A stretch of 64,000 bases of DNA from Veillonellaceae bacterium (lineage in GTDB: Bacteria > Bacillota_C > Negativicutes > UBA1444): contig JAAZNU010000027.1 in the NCBI GenBank assembly GCA_012798135.1, positions 1 to 64,000 of the forward strand, read 5' to 3'. Below, piece by piece: positions 45,294-54,261 of the stretch (position 1 is its first letter; the number at the start of each line of letters is the position of its first letter). The notes under the pieces are model-generated. The model was given only the letters and a program-made list of their open reading frames with translations, was not told where the DNA came from and made no database searches. The translations under genes were made by a program, and so were the position numbers.

Positions 45294-46232
45294 ATGGTTA
45301 TGCTTAATAATAAGGATGCTTCCGTTTACCTTTCGCTGGTCAGCGTGGTTTTTTTGTGGGGAACATCCTTTGCAATATCCAAAGTCGCGCTGCGCGAGCT
45401 TAGCCCGCTAAATTTAGCCGGGTTTCGCTTTTTAACCGTCGCCATAATCTTCAGTCTCATGCTCCGGCTGACAAAAGCGAAAATCGAGCGCAAGGACCTT
45501 CCGCAAATCATACTAATGGGTTTTATGTCCATAACATCCTATTTTTATATTCAATATACCGGGCTGCTTTATACCACTTCCATCAATGCCTCGTTGCTGC
45601 TGGCCACCAGCCCGATCTGGACAACAATAGCCAGCATCTGCGTTTACCGGGAAAAGGTAACCTGGAATATAACGCTGGGGATTTTCCTGGCGTTCATCGG
45701 TGTGAGCCTGGTTATAAGCAAGGGCAGTTTGTTTTCCCTATTTGCCGCGGAAACAATATTCGGCGATCTGCTCATGCTTTTAAACGCCATCGTTTGGGCT
45801 GGGTTCACCTTATTCGGGAAAAGAATCATGCTTAAGTATACGGCTTTTACCGCAACCGCCTACATCCATGTTTTTGGCGCCCTGATGCTTTTGCCGGTGA
45901 TTTTGATCCCCAACAAACTAAATCCAGTATCGGTAGTCGAACAGCTGCCCAACATTAGCCTGCCGACCGTTGGGGCGGTTCTGTACTTGGCGGTGCTTTG
46001 CTCCGTTTATGCCTACTCAACGTGGTACAAAAGCATTGCCAAAATTGGAACGATCCGCACGGCTTCTTTTCAATATATCAGTCCGCTGTTTGCCCTATTC
46101 GCCGGAGTACTGCTGTTAAACGAAACTATTTCGGCATTTATGCTGGCCGGGGGAGTTATGGTCGTCTTTGGCGTTTATTTGATCAATCGGCAAAGAAGTA
46201 AAGCCTGTCCGCAAGGCGGCGCTGTTCGCTAA
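45294..46232 (+). CDS. DMT-superfamily (EamA) permease
   Basis: A 312-residue membrane protein with ten spans in two EamA repeats (VVFLWGTSFAISK, LCSVYAYSTWYKS and the PLFALFAGVLLLNE segment). Such permeases export amino acids or metabolites. ATG 45294 is 9 bases after TGGGAG. The base composition is visibly poorer in GC than the flanking genes, with many ATA and TTA codons, and the 200-base region upstream is AT-rich, so the gene may have been acquired. Confidence 0.88.
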   Translation: MVMLNNKDASVYLSLVSVVFLWGTSFAISKVALRELSPLNLAGFRFLTVAIIFSLMLRLTKAKIERKDLPQIILMGFMSITSYFYIQYTGLLYTTSINASLLLATSPIWTTIASICVYREKVTWNITLGIFLAFIGVSLVISKGSLFSLFAAETIFGDLLMLLNAIVWAGFTLFGKRIMLKYTAFTATAYIHVFGALMLLPVILIPNKLNPVSVVEQLPNISLPTVGAVLYLAVLCSVYAYSTWYKSIAKIGTIRTASFQYISPLFALFAGVLLLNETISAFMLAGGVMVVFGVYLINRQRSKACPQGGAVR

Positions 46233-46347
46233 GTGCGCCCATGCGGCGCTTGCTGAGCGGTCGTCTTTCGTAATACAATAAAACATGAGAAACGAAACGG
46301 GTTGCCGTGACCGAATGCGGTGGCGGGAATGGGTGGAGGTCTGTCCG

Positions 46348-47103
46348 TTGGATCTTGCGACGATGACGTTCGTGTTCGGAGTGATTCTGGTCGCCGGCCT
46401 GGTGCAGACGGTGACGGGATTCGCCTATGCGTTGATTGCGGTGCCGCTGCTGGCGCTGGTGACCAGTCCGCGCGAGGCGATAGTTTTGGTGCTGTTTACC
46501 GGCATGTTGATGAAAGTCGTTATGGTGGTCAAGACTTGGCATGACGGCGATTTTTCCCGGATCTGGCTGATTTTTGCCGCCAGCGTGGCCGGCGGACTGC
46601 CGGGAGCCTTCGTGCTGCGTTGGATTGATGATGGCGCCCTGAAGATTTTCATCAGCATCGCCTTGCTGTTATGCACGGCGGGACTTTGTACCGAGTGCAA
46701 AGTGAAGATTCGCCGGCCTTGGCTGGCCAAATCCGTCGTCGGAGCGCTCAGCGGCTTTTTGGGAGCGACGACGGCGTTCAACGGCCCGCCGATCGTCCTG
46801 TACATGATGAATGAAAATGAGGATAAAGTGGTCATGCGGGCGAATCTGGTCCGTTACTTCATCCTGGGCAATATGGTCACGCTCGGGACGGCGGCTATGG
46901 TGGGGAGCTTGCCGCTGGGCGGGGACATCCTGATCTATGCGCTGATTGCCCTGCCGGCGGTGGCGATTGCCTGGTGGCTGGGCAACAAGGTGTTTCAGGG
47001 GATGAATCCGGTGGTGTTCCGGCGGCTGGCGATGACGATTATTGGCGGCAGCGCCGTCGTGACTCTCGGTTCGGGTCTGGCGCCGTTGTTCTTGGGACAA
47101 TAG
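46348..47103 (+). CDS. TSUP-family (TauE/SafE) membrane permease
   Basis: A 251-residue protein with about eight spans. The QTVTGFAYALIAVPLLAL segment near the start and GFLGATTAFNGPPIVLYM in the second half are the two repeat signatures of the TauE/SafE family, which exports sulfite, sulfoacetate or related organic anions. TTG 46348 follows GGAGGT at the proper distance; an upstream ATG at 46285 has no ribosome site. Confidence 0.87.
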   Translation: MDLATMTFVFGVILVAGLVQTVTGFAYALIAVPLLALVTSPREAIVLVLFTGMLMKVVMVVKTWHDGDFSRIWLIFAASVAGGLPGAFVLRWIDDGALKIFISIALLLCTAGLCTECKVKIRRPWLAKSVVGALSGFLGATTAFNGPPIVLYMMNENEDKVVMRANLVRYFILGNMVTLGTAAMVGSLPLGGDILIYALIALPAVAIAWWLGNKVFQGMNPVVFRRLAMTIIGGSAVVTLGSGLAPLFLGQ

Positions 47104-47222
47104 ACGGTAAGCAGGGAAACGCGCCGGTCGCGCCGAAGTGGTCTGTATAAACAGCGCCGGAACCGGTGCAAACCGGTTTTCCGCGAGACGCAGGAACAAC
47201 AGCGAAGGCGGAGGGGATAAAT

Positions 47223-47654
47223 ATGCGTTTGGTTTGTCTGGTTTTGCTGGTATTGTTACAACTCGGATCGGTGACGGCGCCGGTTGCCGCCGCATCCTTT
47301 GACTCCAAGACGATCAAGATTTCCGTCGACGAGACACTTTGGGAAAAGTACCATATGCTGAATCCGGCGACCGCCAGCGGCGACGTGGAAAAAATCTATA
47401 AGATCAAGTCGATAGAGGTCCGGCTGGTGGCCGGCGACCGGGAGTTCGGCTCCTACACGTTCACGCCGCAGGACAAAACGCCCCGGAAGTTTTCGTTGTT
47501 GTACGGCGTGGCTTCCACGCTGACGATCCGTCTGAAGGCCATGGCGACCGAAGAGGCGATCTGGATCAGTTCCTATCCCTATAAATACACCGGCGACGAT
47601 ATTGTAATCCGGGCGGTTCCGGCGGATGTCACCGTCAATTATCCGGGCATCTGA
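47223..47654 (+). CDS. Secreted protein of unknown function
   Basis: A 143-residue protein with a signal peptide (residues 1-24, MRLVCLVLLVLLQL, cleavage near PVAAA). The mature part of about 120 residues seems all beta (KIYKIKSIEVRLVAGD, STLTIRLKAMA, IVIRAVPADVTVNY). I recognise no family. ATG 47223 follows GGCGGAGGGG. A terminator follows directly. Confidence 0.7.
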   Translation: MRLVCLVLLVLLQLGSVTAPVAAASFDSKTIKISVDETLWEKYHMLNPATASGDVEKIYKIKSIEVRLVAGDREFGSYTFTPQDKTPRKFSLLYGVASTLTIRLKAMATEEAIWISSYPYKYTGDDIVIRAVPADVTVNYPGI

Positions 47655-47677
47655 GCTGCCATGATTTTTGTAAATGA

Positions 47678-47717
47678 AAACCGCCTGCGAAGAAAAAATC
47701 TTCTTCGCAGGCGGTTT
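47678..47717 (+). terminator. Bidirectional terminator between convergent genes
   Basis: A 17-bp perfect stem (47678-47694 with 47701-47717), flanked by A-rich and T-rich sequence. It serves the secreted-protein gene and glcF. Confidence 0.9.
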
Positions 47718-47731
47718 GTCTTTCGACGAAC

Positions 47732-48952
47732 CTACAGCACCTGACTGATGTGCATGACTTTGAACTTGCCGCCGCTTCGTTCCGCCGCCTTGTTCATTTG
47801 TACGAGGCAGGTCGGACATTCGGTGACGACGATGTCGGCGTGGGTATTCTCGATGTTGATGCGCTTTTTGTCCAGCAGCGAGGCCGAAATTTCCGGATAA
47901 TCGATATGGAAGGACCCGGCGCCGCCACAACAGGCATCGGCCCCTTTCATCTCCACATAATTGCCGGCTTCTTTCAGCAGTTCGCGCGGCTGCTTGCGCA
48001 CGCCCTGGCCCCGGCCGAGATGGCAGGGTTCGTGGAAAGTGATCGTCGCATTGGTTTTCTGGCGTGGCTTATAACCGACGCTCACCAGATACTCGGTCAG
48101 GTCCATGACTTTTTTGCTGAAGGCTTCCGCCCGGTCTTTCCATTCCGGGTCGTCGGCGAAATATTTGCCGAAATGCTTCAGGGTGCTGCTGCAGCTGGCG
48201 CAGTCCGTGACCACGATATCGGCATTTTCAAACAGGCGGATGTTTTCTTTGGCCATTTTATAGAAATCTTCCTGCATGCCGTGGGCGATGTGCAGGAGGC
48301 CGCAACAGACGTTGTCGGGGAATTGCGGCTTGGTGACGGAAGAAAGGATCTCCCGGGTTTTGTTGGCCGCATCCGGAAACATCATTTCCATGCCGCAGCC
48401 CCGGAAATACGCCACGCGTGAATCGGCGGCCACGACAGGGGCGGGACGGTCGACGGGAGCGCCAAGGGCCATCGGGCCGGCGAAAGCGGCCGTGTATTGA
48501 TCACGGGTGAATTCACAGGGAACCACGCCGTAGGGAATCAATTTGTTGGCGCCGACGGCGCGCAGGACGCCGAGGGCAGCGGAGGAAAGGCGGACTAACA
48601 GTCGGTTTTTCATCAGGGCGCCGAGCACCTTGTATTCGAGGCTGACGTTGCCGGAAGTTTGGGCCAGATACTGCCGGATCGCCATCATGGCTTCGTCGGT
48701 CTGGACTTTGGTCGGGCAGTTGTCGACGCAGGTGCGGCATAGCAGGCAGAAGTTCATCGCCTCCTGCACTTCCGGCGTCGGCTGGATCACGCCGAGCAGC
48801 AGGCCCAGGGCCAGGTTGTTTTTCCCCCGGGCGCTGGAGGACTCCACGTCTTTGGCCCCATAGAGCGGGCAGACTGTGAGGCAGGTGCCGCAGCGGTCGC
48901 ACTGGCTGACGATTTCCTGGACTTGTTGGAGAAGTTCCTGTTGGCTTTTCAT
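47732..48952 (-). CDS. glcF: Glycolate/lactate oxidase iron-sulfur subunit
   Basis: A 406-residue protein with an N-terminal dicluster ferredoxin domain (Cys18, 21, 24, 28 and Cys69, 72, 75, 79) and two C-terminal CCG cysteine-rich domains (CCGLLH and CCGGAGSF). It passes electrons from the FAD subunit GlcD to quinone or another acceptor. It lies 21 bases downstream of glcD. The substrate could be glycolate or D-lactate. Confidence 0.92.
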   Translation of the reverse strand: MKSQQELLQQVQEIVSQCDRCGTCLTVCPLYGAKDVESSSARGKNNLALGLLLGVIQPTPEVQEAMNFCLLCRTCVDNCPTKVQTDEAMMAIRQYLAQTSGNVSLEYKVLGALMKNRLLVRLSSAALGVLRAVGANKLIPYGVVPCEFTRDQYTAAFAGPMALGAPVDRPAPVVAADSRVAYFRGCGMEMMFPDAANKTREILSSVTKPQFPDNVCCGLLHIAHGMQEDFYKMAKENIRLFENADIVVTDCASCSSTLKHFGKYFADDPEWKDRAEAFSKKVMDLTEYLVSVGYKPRQKTNATITFHEPCHLGRGQGVRKQPRELLKEAGNYVEMKGADACCGGAGSFHIDYPEISASLLDKKRINIENTHADIVVTECPTCLVQMNKAAERSGGKFKVMHISQVL

Positions 48953-48973
48953 TTGTTTTGGCGGCTCCTTCCC

Positions 48974-50368
48974 TTAGTTTTCCCAGATCTTGCCGGGGTT
49001 CAGGATGCCTTGTGGGTCCAGGGAGTGCTTGATCGCCTTATGGGCGGCAACGCCGGCTTCGCCGAGCGCCTTGACGAGATAGGGCTTTTTGGTGATGCCG
49101 ATTCCGTGTTCACCGGACAGGGTGCCGCCGACCGCCAGCGCCTCGTCGAAAATTTCGGCGATGCAATGATGGACTTTTTCGGCGTGCTCGGGATTGGCCA
49201 GATCGCACAGGACCGAGGGATGCAGATTGCCGTCCCCGGCATGACCATAGACTGCGATCGTCAGGTTATATTTCTCGGAAATTTTGCGGATGCGGCGGAT
49301 CATGTCGGGGAAGGCGTCCCGGGGGACGGAAATGTCTTCACCAAAGCGATTGGGCGCCATGGCGCCGATCGCCGAGCTCAGACCGCGGCGGATCGCCCAG
49401 ATGTCCTCGGATTCCTGGAAGGAGCCGGCGATGCGGACTTCTTTCACGGCGTGCCGGCCGGCAATATCCTTGATTTTGTTGGCCTGTTCGTCCAGGGAGG
49501 CGGTGTCGGGGCCGTCGATTTCCACGACCACACAGGCGGCGATGGCGGGGTCGAGGTCGAGTTTGCGGTGGCGGGCCACCGCCTGGAAGCTTATTTTATC
49601 CATCAGTTCCGCCGCTGCGGGGATGACGCCCGATTGCAGCATGTCATGAATGGTATCGCAGGCGTCGTTCAGATCGATGAACATCAGCTGCAGCGTGTTG
49701 CGTACTTTGGGCATGGGAATGAGTCGCAGCAGAACCTTGGTGACCACGCCGAGCGTGCCTTCCGAACCGACGAACAGCTGGGTCAGATTATAGCCGGTGA
49801 CATTTTTGAGGGCCTTGCCGCCGGTGTGAATGATGTCGCCGTTGGCCAGCACGACTTCCAGGCCCATGACATAGTTGTTGGTGACGCCGTATTTGACGGC
49901 GCGCATGCCGCCGGCGTTTTCGGCGATGTTGCCGCCGAGCGTCGAATATTTCCAGCTGGCCGGATCGGGCGGATAAAACAGATTCTTGGTTGCGCAGTGG
50001 TTGTAGAGATCAATGGTGCGCACGCCCGCCTCCGCCCAGACCATCATGTTTTTTTCATCCAGTTCGAGGATTTTGTCAAACCGGGTCAACGAGAGGGCGA
50101 TGCCGCCCGCGAGGGGAATGCTGCCGCCGGTGCGACCGCTGGAGGTTCCCCGGGGGGTCACGGCGATGCCGTTGGCGTTGGCGATTTTCATGACTGCCGA
50201 GACTTCCGCGGTGGTTGCCGGGCGAACCACCACTTCCGGCTGATTCTTGTCGGCGATGGAGACGAATGAAGAATCGTAGGAATAGCCGAAGCGATCGATT
50301 TCCGAATCCAGGACATATTCCTTGCCGACGATGGCGCGCAGTTGATTTTTGATTTCCTCGGTGACCAT
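48974..50368 (-). CDS. glcD: Glycolate/D-lactate oxidase FAD-linked subunit
   Basis: A 464-residue enzyme of the FAD-binding (PCMH) and C-terminal FAD-oxidase families. VTPRGTSSGRTGGSIPL near 75-91 is the FAD phosphate loop, and GEHGIGITKKPYL near 410-422 is the GlcD/DLD C-terminal signature. The ATG at 50368 has an AGGAGGAAAGG site; a longer upstream reading starts inside the regulatory region. It is transcribed divergently from the chemoreceptor-like gene. Confidence 0.92.
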   Translation of the reverse strand: MVTEEIKNQLRAIVGKEYVLDSEIDRFGYSYDSSFVSIADKNQPEVVVRPATTAEVSAVMKIANANGIAVTPRGTSSGRTGGSIPLAGGIALSLTRFDKILELDEKNMMVWAEAGVRTIDLYNHCATKNLFYPPDPASWKYSTLGGNIAENAGGMRAVKYGVTNNYVMGLEVVLANGDIIHTGGKALKNVTGYNLTQLFVGSEGTLGVVTKVLLRLIPMPKVRNTLQLMFIDLNDACDTIHDMLQSGVIPAAAELMDKISFQAVARHRKLDLDPAIAACVVVEIDGPDTASLDEQANKIKDIAGRHAVKEVRIAGSFQESEDIWAIRRGLSSAIGAMAPNRFGEDISVPRDAFPDMIRRIRKISEKYNLTIAVYGHAGDGNLHPSVLCDLANPEHAEKVHHCIAEIFDEALAVGGTLSGEHGIGITKKPYLVKALGEAGVAAHKAIKHSLDPQGILNPGKIWEN

Positions 50369-50487
50369 CAAACCTTTCCTCCTTGCAATTATCGATGAAG
50401 GGATGGAGACAACACCAATAGTATACACTATCACTTCATAATGATGCCATATAAAGCAAAATAAATACAATATAATCTAATGATGTT

Positions 50488-50516
50488 ATCATAAATGGCG
50501 TTTATGTATATGTCAA
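50488..50516 (-). promoter_or_regulatory. Promoter of glcDF
   Basis: On the minus strand TTGACA (50516-50511), 17-bp spacer, TATGAT (50493-50488). About 50 bases downstream an imperfect palindrome, ATAGTATACACTAT (50418-50431), could be a GntR-type operator. Confidence 0.72.
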
Positions 50517-50665
50517 ATGGACGCGATCTGGCGGAAGGGAGTTCATAAACAATTTTCGATGGGGAGGTTTTTGCGGCAAAAAAGCGAAATAATTCATAAG
50601 AGTCCGATGATTGCGCCTGTTTCGGGTCGTGGTTTCTGCGGACGCAAAACGGGGAGGCTAAGCAA

Positions 50666-51859
50666 GTGGCGTTGAAATTGTTGGTCATTGGTGCAAACAC
50701 GGCAAATGCGGAGGAATTGAAGGCGGTAGTGCTGGCGACGGTTGGCGGGGCGGCGGAAATTGCCACGGCCACCCTGGACAATTGCAAACAGGTTCGCGAC
50801 GCGGACCTCAATGTATGTCTGGTGAATCGTCAAAGTGAAATGGAGAATGTCTTCGGTCCGGGGAAAGTGGTGGGGATTGAACTGGTGCCGCCCACGGATT
50901 ACTTCATAAAAATCAGCCAGATCCCGGCCGGGGAAACCGTGTTGCTGTTCAATAACAGCACGGCGGGCACCAAAGTCTTGCTGGGCTACCTGCAGCGATA
51001 TGGCCTGATGCATGTTCAGTATGATATCGTTCCGTATGATGAATGGTCCCCGCAGCAAGTCGCGGCGAAAATAGCCGGCGCCCGTTATATCACGGGCGGC
51101 GTTGCCTATGTCGGACCGGGCCGGCCCTTGCAGGAAAAATTCGGCGCGGCGCTCTCGCCGGAGACAACCATCATCGCCAGCCCGCCCCGGATCGCCACGT
51201 CGACGTCCATCAGCCAACTGGCGCATGTTTTTTCCACCCTCTATCATAAAAAGTCGCTGGATGAACTCGCCAAAGTGTCCGATTTCCTCAAGGCCAAGCT
51301 GACGGAGCTGTCGGCATTGTCCATGAAAGTGGCGAATTCCGCCTCCCAGTGCATCGGCAAAACCAGGAATCTGGTCGTAACCATTCAGGGAGAGTTGCAG
51401 GATCAATCCCGGCGGATGCAGGAAACGACCGGCGACTCCCGGACACTGGTCGGGGCGGTTCGCAATATCGACGTCGTATCGGATACGATTAAAAACATTG
51501 CATCCCAAACCAACCTGCTGGCCTTGAACGCGGCCATCGAAGCGGCCCGGGCCGGCGAAGCCGGTCGCGGATTCGCCGTGGTCGCGCAGGAAGTGCGGAA
51601 ACTGGCGGAACAAAGCAACAGTTCCATTGAAACCATCCGGAAATCTATCGGCGATGTTCAGGCGATTGCGGATCGCATTGCGCCGGCCATGGAGGGGAAT
51701 GTGCGGGTTTCTGACGGAATTCAGAAAAAAATGAACGAGATCATGGCGAGCGTGGAAGAGGAGTCGACGGCTGTGGATACGTTGGCAAAAGAATTGCAGC
51801 AGCTGTCGGGCATCAGTGATCAGTTGTCGATGGTCATTATGACGCAGGGTAAAGTTTAA
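50666..51859 (+). CDS. Soluble methyl-accepting chemotaxis-like protein with a novel sensory domain
   Basis: A 397-residue protein without membrane spans. Residues 1-180 are an alpha/beta domain I do not firmly recognise; the [19 protein letters not shown] and [18 protein letters not shown] segments resemble the sensory N-terminus of PrpR-type regulators. A linker leads to a coiled-coil MCP signalling domain (about 215-397) with the conserved hairpin tip [20 protein letters not shown]. It should signal to CheA/CheW from the cytoplasm. The next gene is a sigma-54 activator. The GTG start follows GGGGAGG. Confidence 0.87.
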   Translation: MALKLLVIGANTANAEELKAVVLATVGGAAEIATATLDNCKQVRDADLNVCLVNRQSEMENVFGPGKVVGIELVPPTDYFIKISQIPAGETVLLFNNSTAGTKVLLGYLQRYGLMHVQYDIVPYDEWSPQQVAAKIAGARYITGGVAYVGPGRPLQEKFGAALSPETTIIASPPRIATSTSISQLAHVFSTLYHKKSLDELAKVSDFLKAKLTELSALSMKVANSASQCIGKTRNLVVTIQGELQDQSRRMQETTGDSRTLVGAVRNIDVVSDTIKNIASQTNLLALNAAIEAARAGEAGRGFAVVAQEVRKLAEQSNSSIETIRKSIGDVQAIADRIAPAMEGNVRVSDGIQKKMNEIMASVEEESTAVDTLAKELQQLSGISDQLSMVIMTQGKV

Positions 51860-51871
51860 TGAAGAAGTAAA

Positions 51872-51914
51872 CAATAGGCGATTTTGCGCACGATGTGTGC
51901 AAAATCGCCTATTG
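51872..51914 (+). repeat. Long inverted repeat after the chemoreceptor gene
   Basis: Arms 51872-51890 and 51896-51914 pair over 19 positions with a G-T pair and one weak position (CAATAGGCGATTTTGC is fully mirrored). No T tract follows. It may be a weak terminator or a protein-binding palindrome. Confidence 0.7.
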
Positions 51915-52159
51915 ACGAATCGGCTATAGCGGTAGCGATCACGCAATCGTTTCCGCGAGGAAAACATTCGCGGTCTGGTAATGCCAAGCGCTGCAAGTGC
52001 CGGCGCCATTATGCCTTGCCATACGCTGTCCGTTTGTTTGACAGGCCCGCGAATGAAGTGGGGATAGGTGGCTACCTTATCGTTATGCAAGATTCGGGCC
52101 AAAGCAGGCCGGAAAGACGAAATAATGCCGGGAAAGAACCGAGGGCGAGGTGAAAAACC
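51915..52159 (+). other. Intergenic region upstream of the second sigma-54 activator
   Basis: No recognised gene. One open frame crosses it, but it has no good ribosome site and no protein-like character. GAGGTG at the end is the ribosome site for the activator. Confidence 0.5.
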
Positions 52160-53545
52160 ATGGGTGGGGAGCCGCATGAAATAATGGCTGAGAATAACTT
52201 GTTGTGGCGATTGGTCGGCTCTTCCTATGATGGAATGTTTTTAACGGACTCGGTTGGTACGGTCGTCTATTGCAATGATTCGTATTTGCGGATTTCCGGC
52301 CTGCAGCGGGAACAGATCACCGGTCGCAACATTGCGGATTTGGTGAAGGAAGGGGAAATCCCGGACGCCTGCTCGCCGGATGTTATTGCCCATAAAAAGC
52401 CCATGACCAAAGTGATTAACTATTATCATGGCGTATCGGCGTTAGTGACCAGTACGCCGATTTTTGACGAGCAGGGAAATCTGGTGCGGGTTTTTTCGAA
52501 TGTCCGGGATATCACGCAATTGATCCAACTTAAGGAACAACTGGGCGAATATAGCCGCCGGCTGCGACAGGCAGAGCGTGCCTCCCGCGAAGATAACAAA
52601 CTGATTGCCGTCAGCAAGGAAATGGAAGCCGTCGTCCGAACTGCGACCCGCGTGGCCTGTTTCTCTTCGCCGGTGTTGATCCAGGGCGAGTCCGGCGTGG
52701 GCAAGGACATGTTGGCCCGTTACATCCATGATTGCAGTGATGTATCGGAAAGTCGCCCTTTTGTTCAGATCAACTGCAGCGCCATCCCCGAAACACTGTT
52801 GGAATCGGAGCTGTTCGGCTATGAAGCGGGGGCGTTTACCGGCGCCTCCAGCAAAGGAAAAATTGGCCTGCTGGAGCTGGCCGACAACGGGACCTTTTTT
52901 CTGGATGAAATCGGCGAGATGCCATTGGCGTTGCAAGTGAAGATGTTGCAGGTTTTGCAGACCAACACGATCTTCCACGTCGGCGGGACGAAGAAGATTG
53001 CCTTGAATACCCGGATCATTGCGGCCACCAACAGCGATCTGGAGAAATTGATGGCCGCCGGTCGTTTCCGGCAGGACCTATATTATCGGTTGAATGTGAT
53101 TCCGATCCGCATTCCGCCGCTACGGGAACGGAAGGCTGATTTACTGGCGCTGATGCTCTACTTCCTGGAAAAGAACAATCGTCGGTTCAATCTGAATCTC
53201 AAGCTGTCGCCGCGGGTGATCGAGGTGTTGTCCAGCTACAGCTGGCCGGGCAATGTCCGGGAATTGAACAACGTGATCGAAAACATGATGATCATGACCG
53301 AGAATACAACCACGATCGAAGAACGCAACATTCCACAATACATCACCCAGGCGGTGAAACAACCCCTGTTCATCGCCACCCCGGACTATTTTGAGTCCTA
53401 CGATCTCAACGAAATTATCCCGGCTGTCGAGCGTGAGGTGATCCGTAAAGCTATCGCGGAATTCGGGACCCTGCGGAATGTCGCCCGGCATTTGGGAATT
53501 GATTTGTCGACGCTGGTACGAAAAAAACGCCGGTATAATTTGTAA
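52160..53545 (+). CDS. Sigma-54-dependent transcriptional activator with PAS sensor
   Basis: A 461-residue enhancer-binding protein: PAS domain (about 12-125), short coiled linker, AAA+ domain (about 145-385) with Walker A GESGVGKD (176-183) and GAFTGA at 224-229, and a C-terminal helix-turn-helix (about 430-458, ARHLGIDLSTLVRKKR). The PAS sensor suggests a small-molecule or redox signal. A convincing sigma-54 promoter lies 215 bases downstream of the gene, so that orphan unit is a likely target. The start after GAGGTG is preferred; an internal ATG at 52184 is possible. Confidence 0.9.
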   Translation: MGGEPHEIMAENNLLWRLVGSSYDGMFLTDSVGTVVYCNDSYLRISGLQREQITGRNIADLVKEGEIPDACSPDVIAHKKPMTKVINYYHGVSALVTSTPIFDEQGNLVRVFSNVRDITQLIQLKEQLGEYSRRLRQAERASREDNKLIAVSKEMEAVVRTATRVACFSSPVLIQGESGVGKDMLARYIHDCSDVSESRPFVQINCSAIPETLLESELFGYEAGAFTGASSKGKIGLLELADNGTFFLDEIGEMPLALQVKMLQVLQTNTIFHVGGTKKIALNTRIIAATNSDLEKLMAAGRFRQDLYYRLNVIPIRIPPLRERKADLLALMLYFLEKNNRRFNLNLKLSPRVIEVLSSYSWPGNVRELNNVIENMMIMTENTTTIEERNIPQYITQAVKQPLFIATPDYFESYDLNEIIPAVEREVIRKAIAEFGTLRNVARHLGIDLSTLVRKKRRYNL

Positions 53546-53601
53546 AGAGCCAAGCTGGATAAAATATCCTGATCCACGTCAAAAAATGCTGTGTGCCGTG
53601 C

Positions 53602-53645
53602 ACTGCCGCGGATATGCAAAATTGCGCATGGCAGTATTTTTTTTG
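53602..53645 (+). terminator. Intrinsic terminator after the sigma-54 activator
   Basis: ACTGCC (53602-53607) pairs with GGCAGT (53630-53635), with an inner ATGC/GCAT helix, followed by A and eight T. Confidence 0.8.
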
Positions 53646-53759
53646 CTATTTTTCAGTGTTGCGTTTACTTATCTGAAAAAAATCTAAAATTATTTTGAAG
53701 GGAATTGGCGTTTCAATTGCCGGATTCGGGTTGGAAAATCCCCCCCGTTGTCCAATGAT

Positions 53760-53775
53760 TGGCACGAATTATGCA
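53760..53775 (+). promoter_or_regulatory. Sigma-54 (-24/-12) promoter of an orphan transcription unit
   Basis: TGGCACGAATTATGCA: the -24 part TGGCACG is a perfect consensus match, and GG (53761-53762) and GC (53773-53774) are exactly 10 bp apart. Predicted start is near 53786. The unit ends at the terminator 54145-54194. Confidence 0.85.
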
Positions 53776-53799
53776 TTATTTGTTTCGAGGGAGTAAACA

Positions 53800-53901
53800 A
53801 TGCCGTCGCAGCAAGGAGGTGAATCAATGTTCGACGTGCCCAGGACGAGTTCGGTATCTGAAATCGACGGGAATCGTCGAAGAAGGGAGGGGCGGCGATG
53901 A
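53800..53901 (+). CDS. Small open frame 1 of the sigma-54 unit
   Basis: A 33-codon frame beginning 14 bases after the predicted transcription start, behind GAGGGAG. An internal ATG at 53827 follows a perfect AAGGAGGTGA ribosome site and would give 24 codons. The product is basic at its end (RRRR) and unlike any family I know. Its stop overlaps the next frame's start as ATGA. The coding status is uncertain; another frame here (GTG at about 53819) also reads plausibly. Confidence 0.4.
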   Translation: MPSQQGGESMFDVPRTSSVSEIDGNRRRREGRR

Positions 53902-54089
53902 TTTTCTGTCTCGAAAAAAGTTTAAGGGCACAGCTGGCGATAGAACGCAAAACGCTGCGGCCAGACGACAAAAAAAGTCAACGAGATGCGCCAATGACGG
54001 ATAAGATGACGGAACTCTCGGTTGGGCCCATAAACCCTGAGATCATTCGGTACAGGTCGATCGCATCGACAACCTATTATTACCGGTAA
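53898..54089 (+). CDS. Small open frame 2 of the sigma-54 unit
   Basis: A 63-codon frame behind GGGAGG, coupled to frame 1 by ATGA. The product has no recognised domain; it is charged in the first half and ends in STTYYYR. Third-position GC is only about 55 percent, well below neighbouring genes, so it may be recent, degenerate or not coding. The sigma-54 promoter upstream and terminator downstream are the main support. Confidence 0.4.
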   Translation: MIFCLEKSLRAQLAIERKTLRPDDKKSQRDAPMTDKMTELSVGPINPEIIRYRSIASTTYYYR

Positions 54090-54144
54090 AAGCAGGCGGT
54101 TTGCCGCAATTCATTTAGATCGGCAAACGCGGCTAAGCAAGCAG

Positions 54145-54194
54145 GCCGTGCTGTGTCCAGTCATTTATGACGCACAGCCCGGCATATTTTTTTT
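54145..54194 (+). terminator. Intrinsic terminator of the sigma-54 unit
   Basis: GCCG-T-GCTGTG (54145-54154) pairs with CACAGC-C-CGGC (54173-54183), followed by ATATTTTTTTT. A second imperfect hairpin with arms near 54102 and 54123 precedes it. Confidence 0.82.
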
Positions 54195-54213
54195 CAGATG
54201 CTTTAAATAAAGG

Positions 54214-54219
54214 TATAAT
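54214..54219 (+). promoter_or_regulatory. -10 element upstream of the 2Fe-2S/flavoprotein genes
   Basis: Perfect TATAAT with a weak -35 (TTTTCA at 54191-54196, 17-bp spacing). The genes begin 43 bases downstream. Confidence 0.5.
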
Positions 54220-54261
54220 AAGCATATATGGCCAAGCGGGAGCGGGAAAGGGGAGCGTTTT

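Noticed and set aside
50418..50431. Perfect GntR-type operator near glcD
   Set aside because: The arms ATAGT and ACTAT match but the spacer is four bases and the consensus core is not exact, so it is mentioned only as a possibility.
51884..52153. Open frame between the chemoreceptor gene and the second sigma-54 activator
   Set aside because: It starts inside an inverted repeat, lacks a ribosome site and has unusual Cys/Arg composition.
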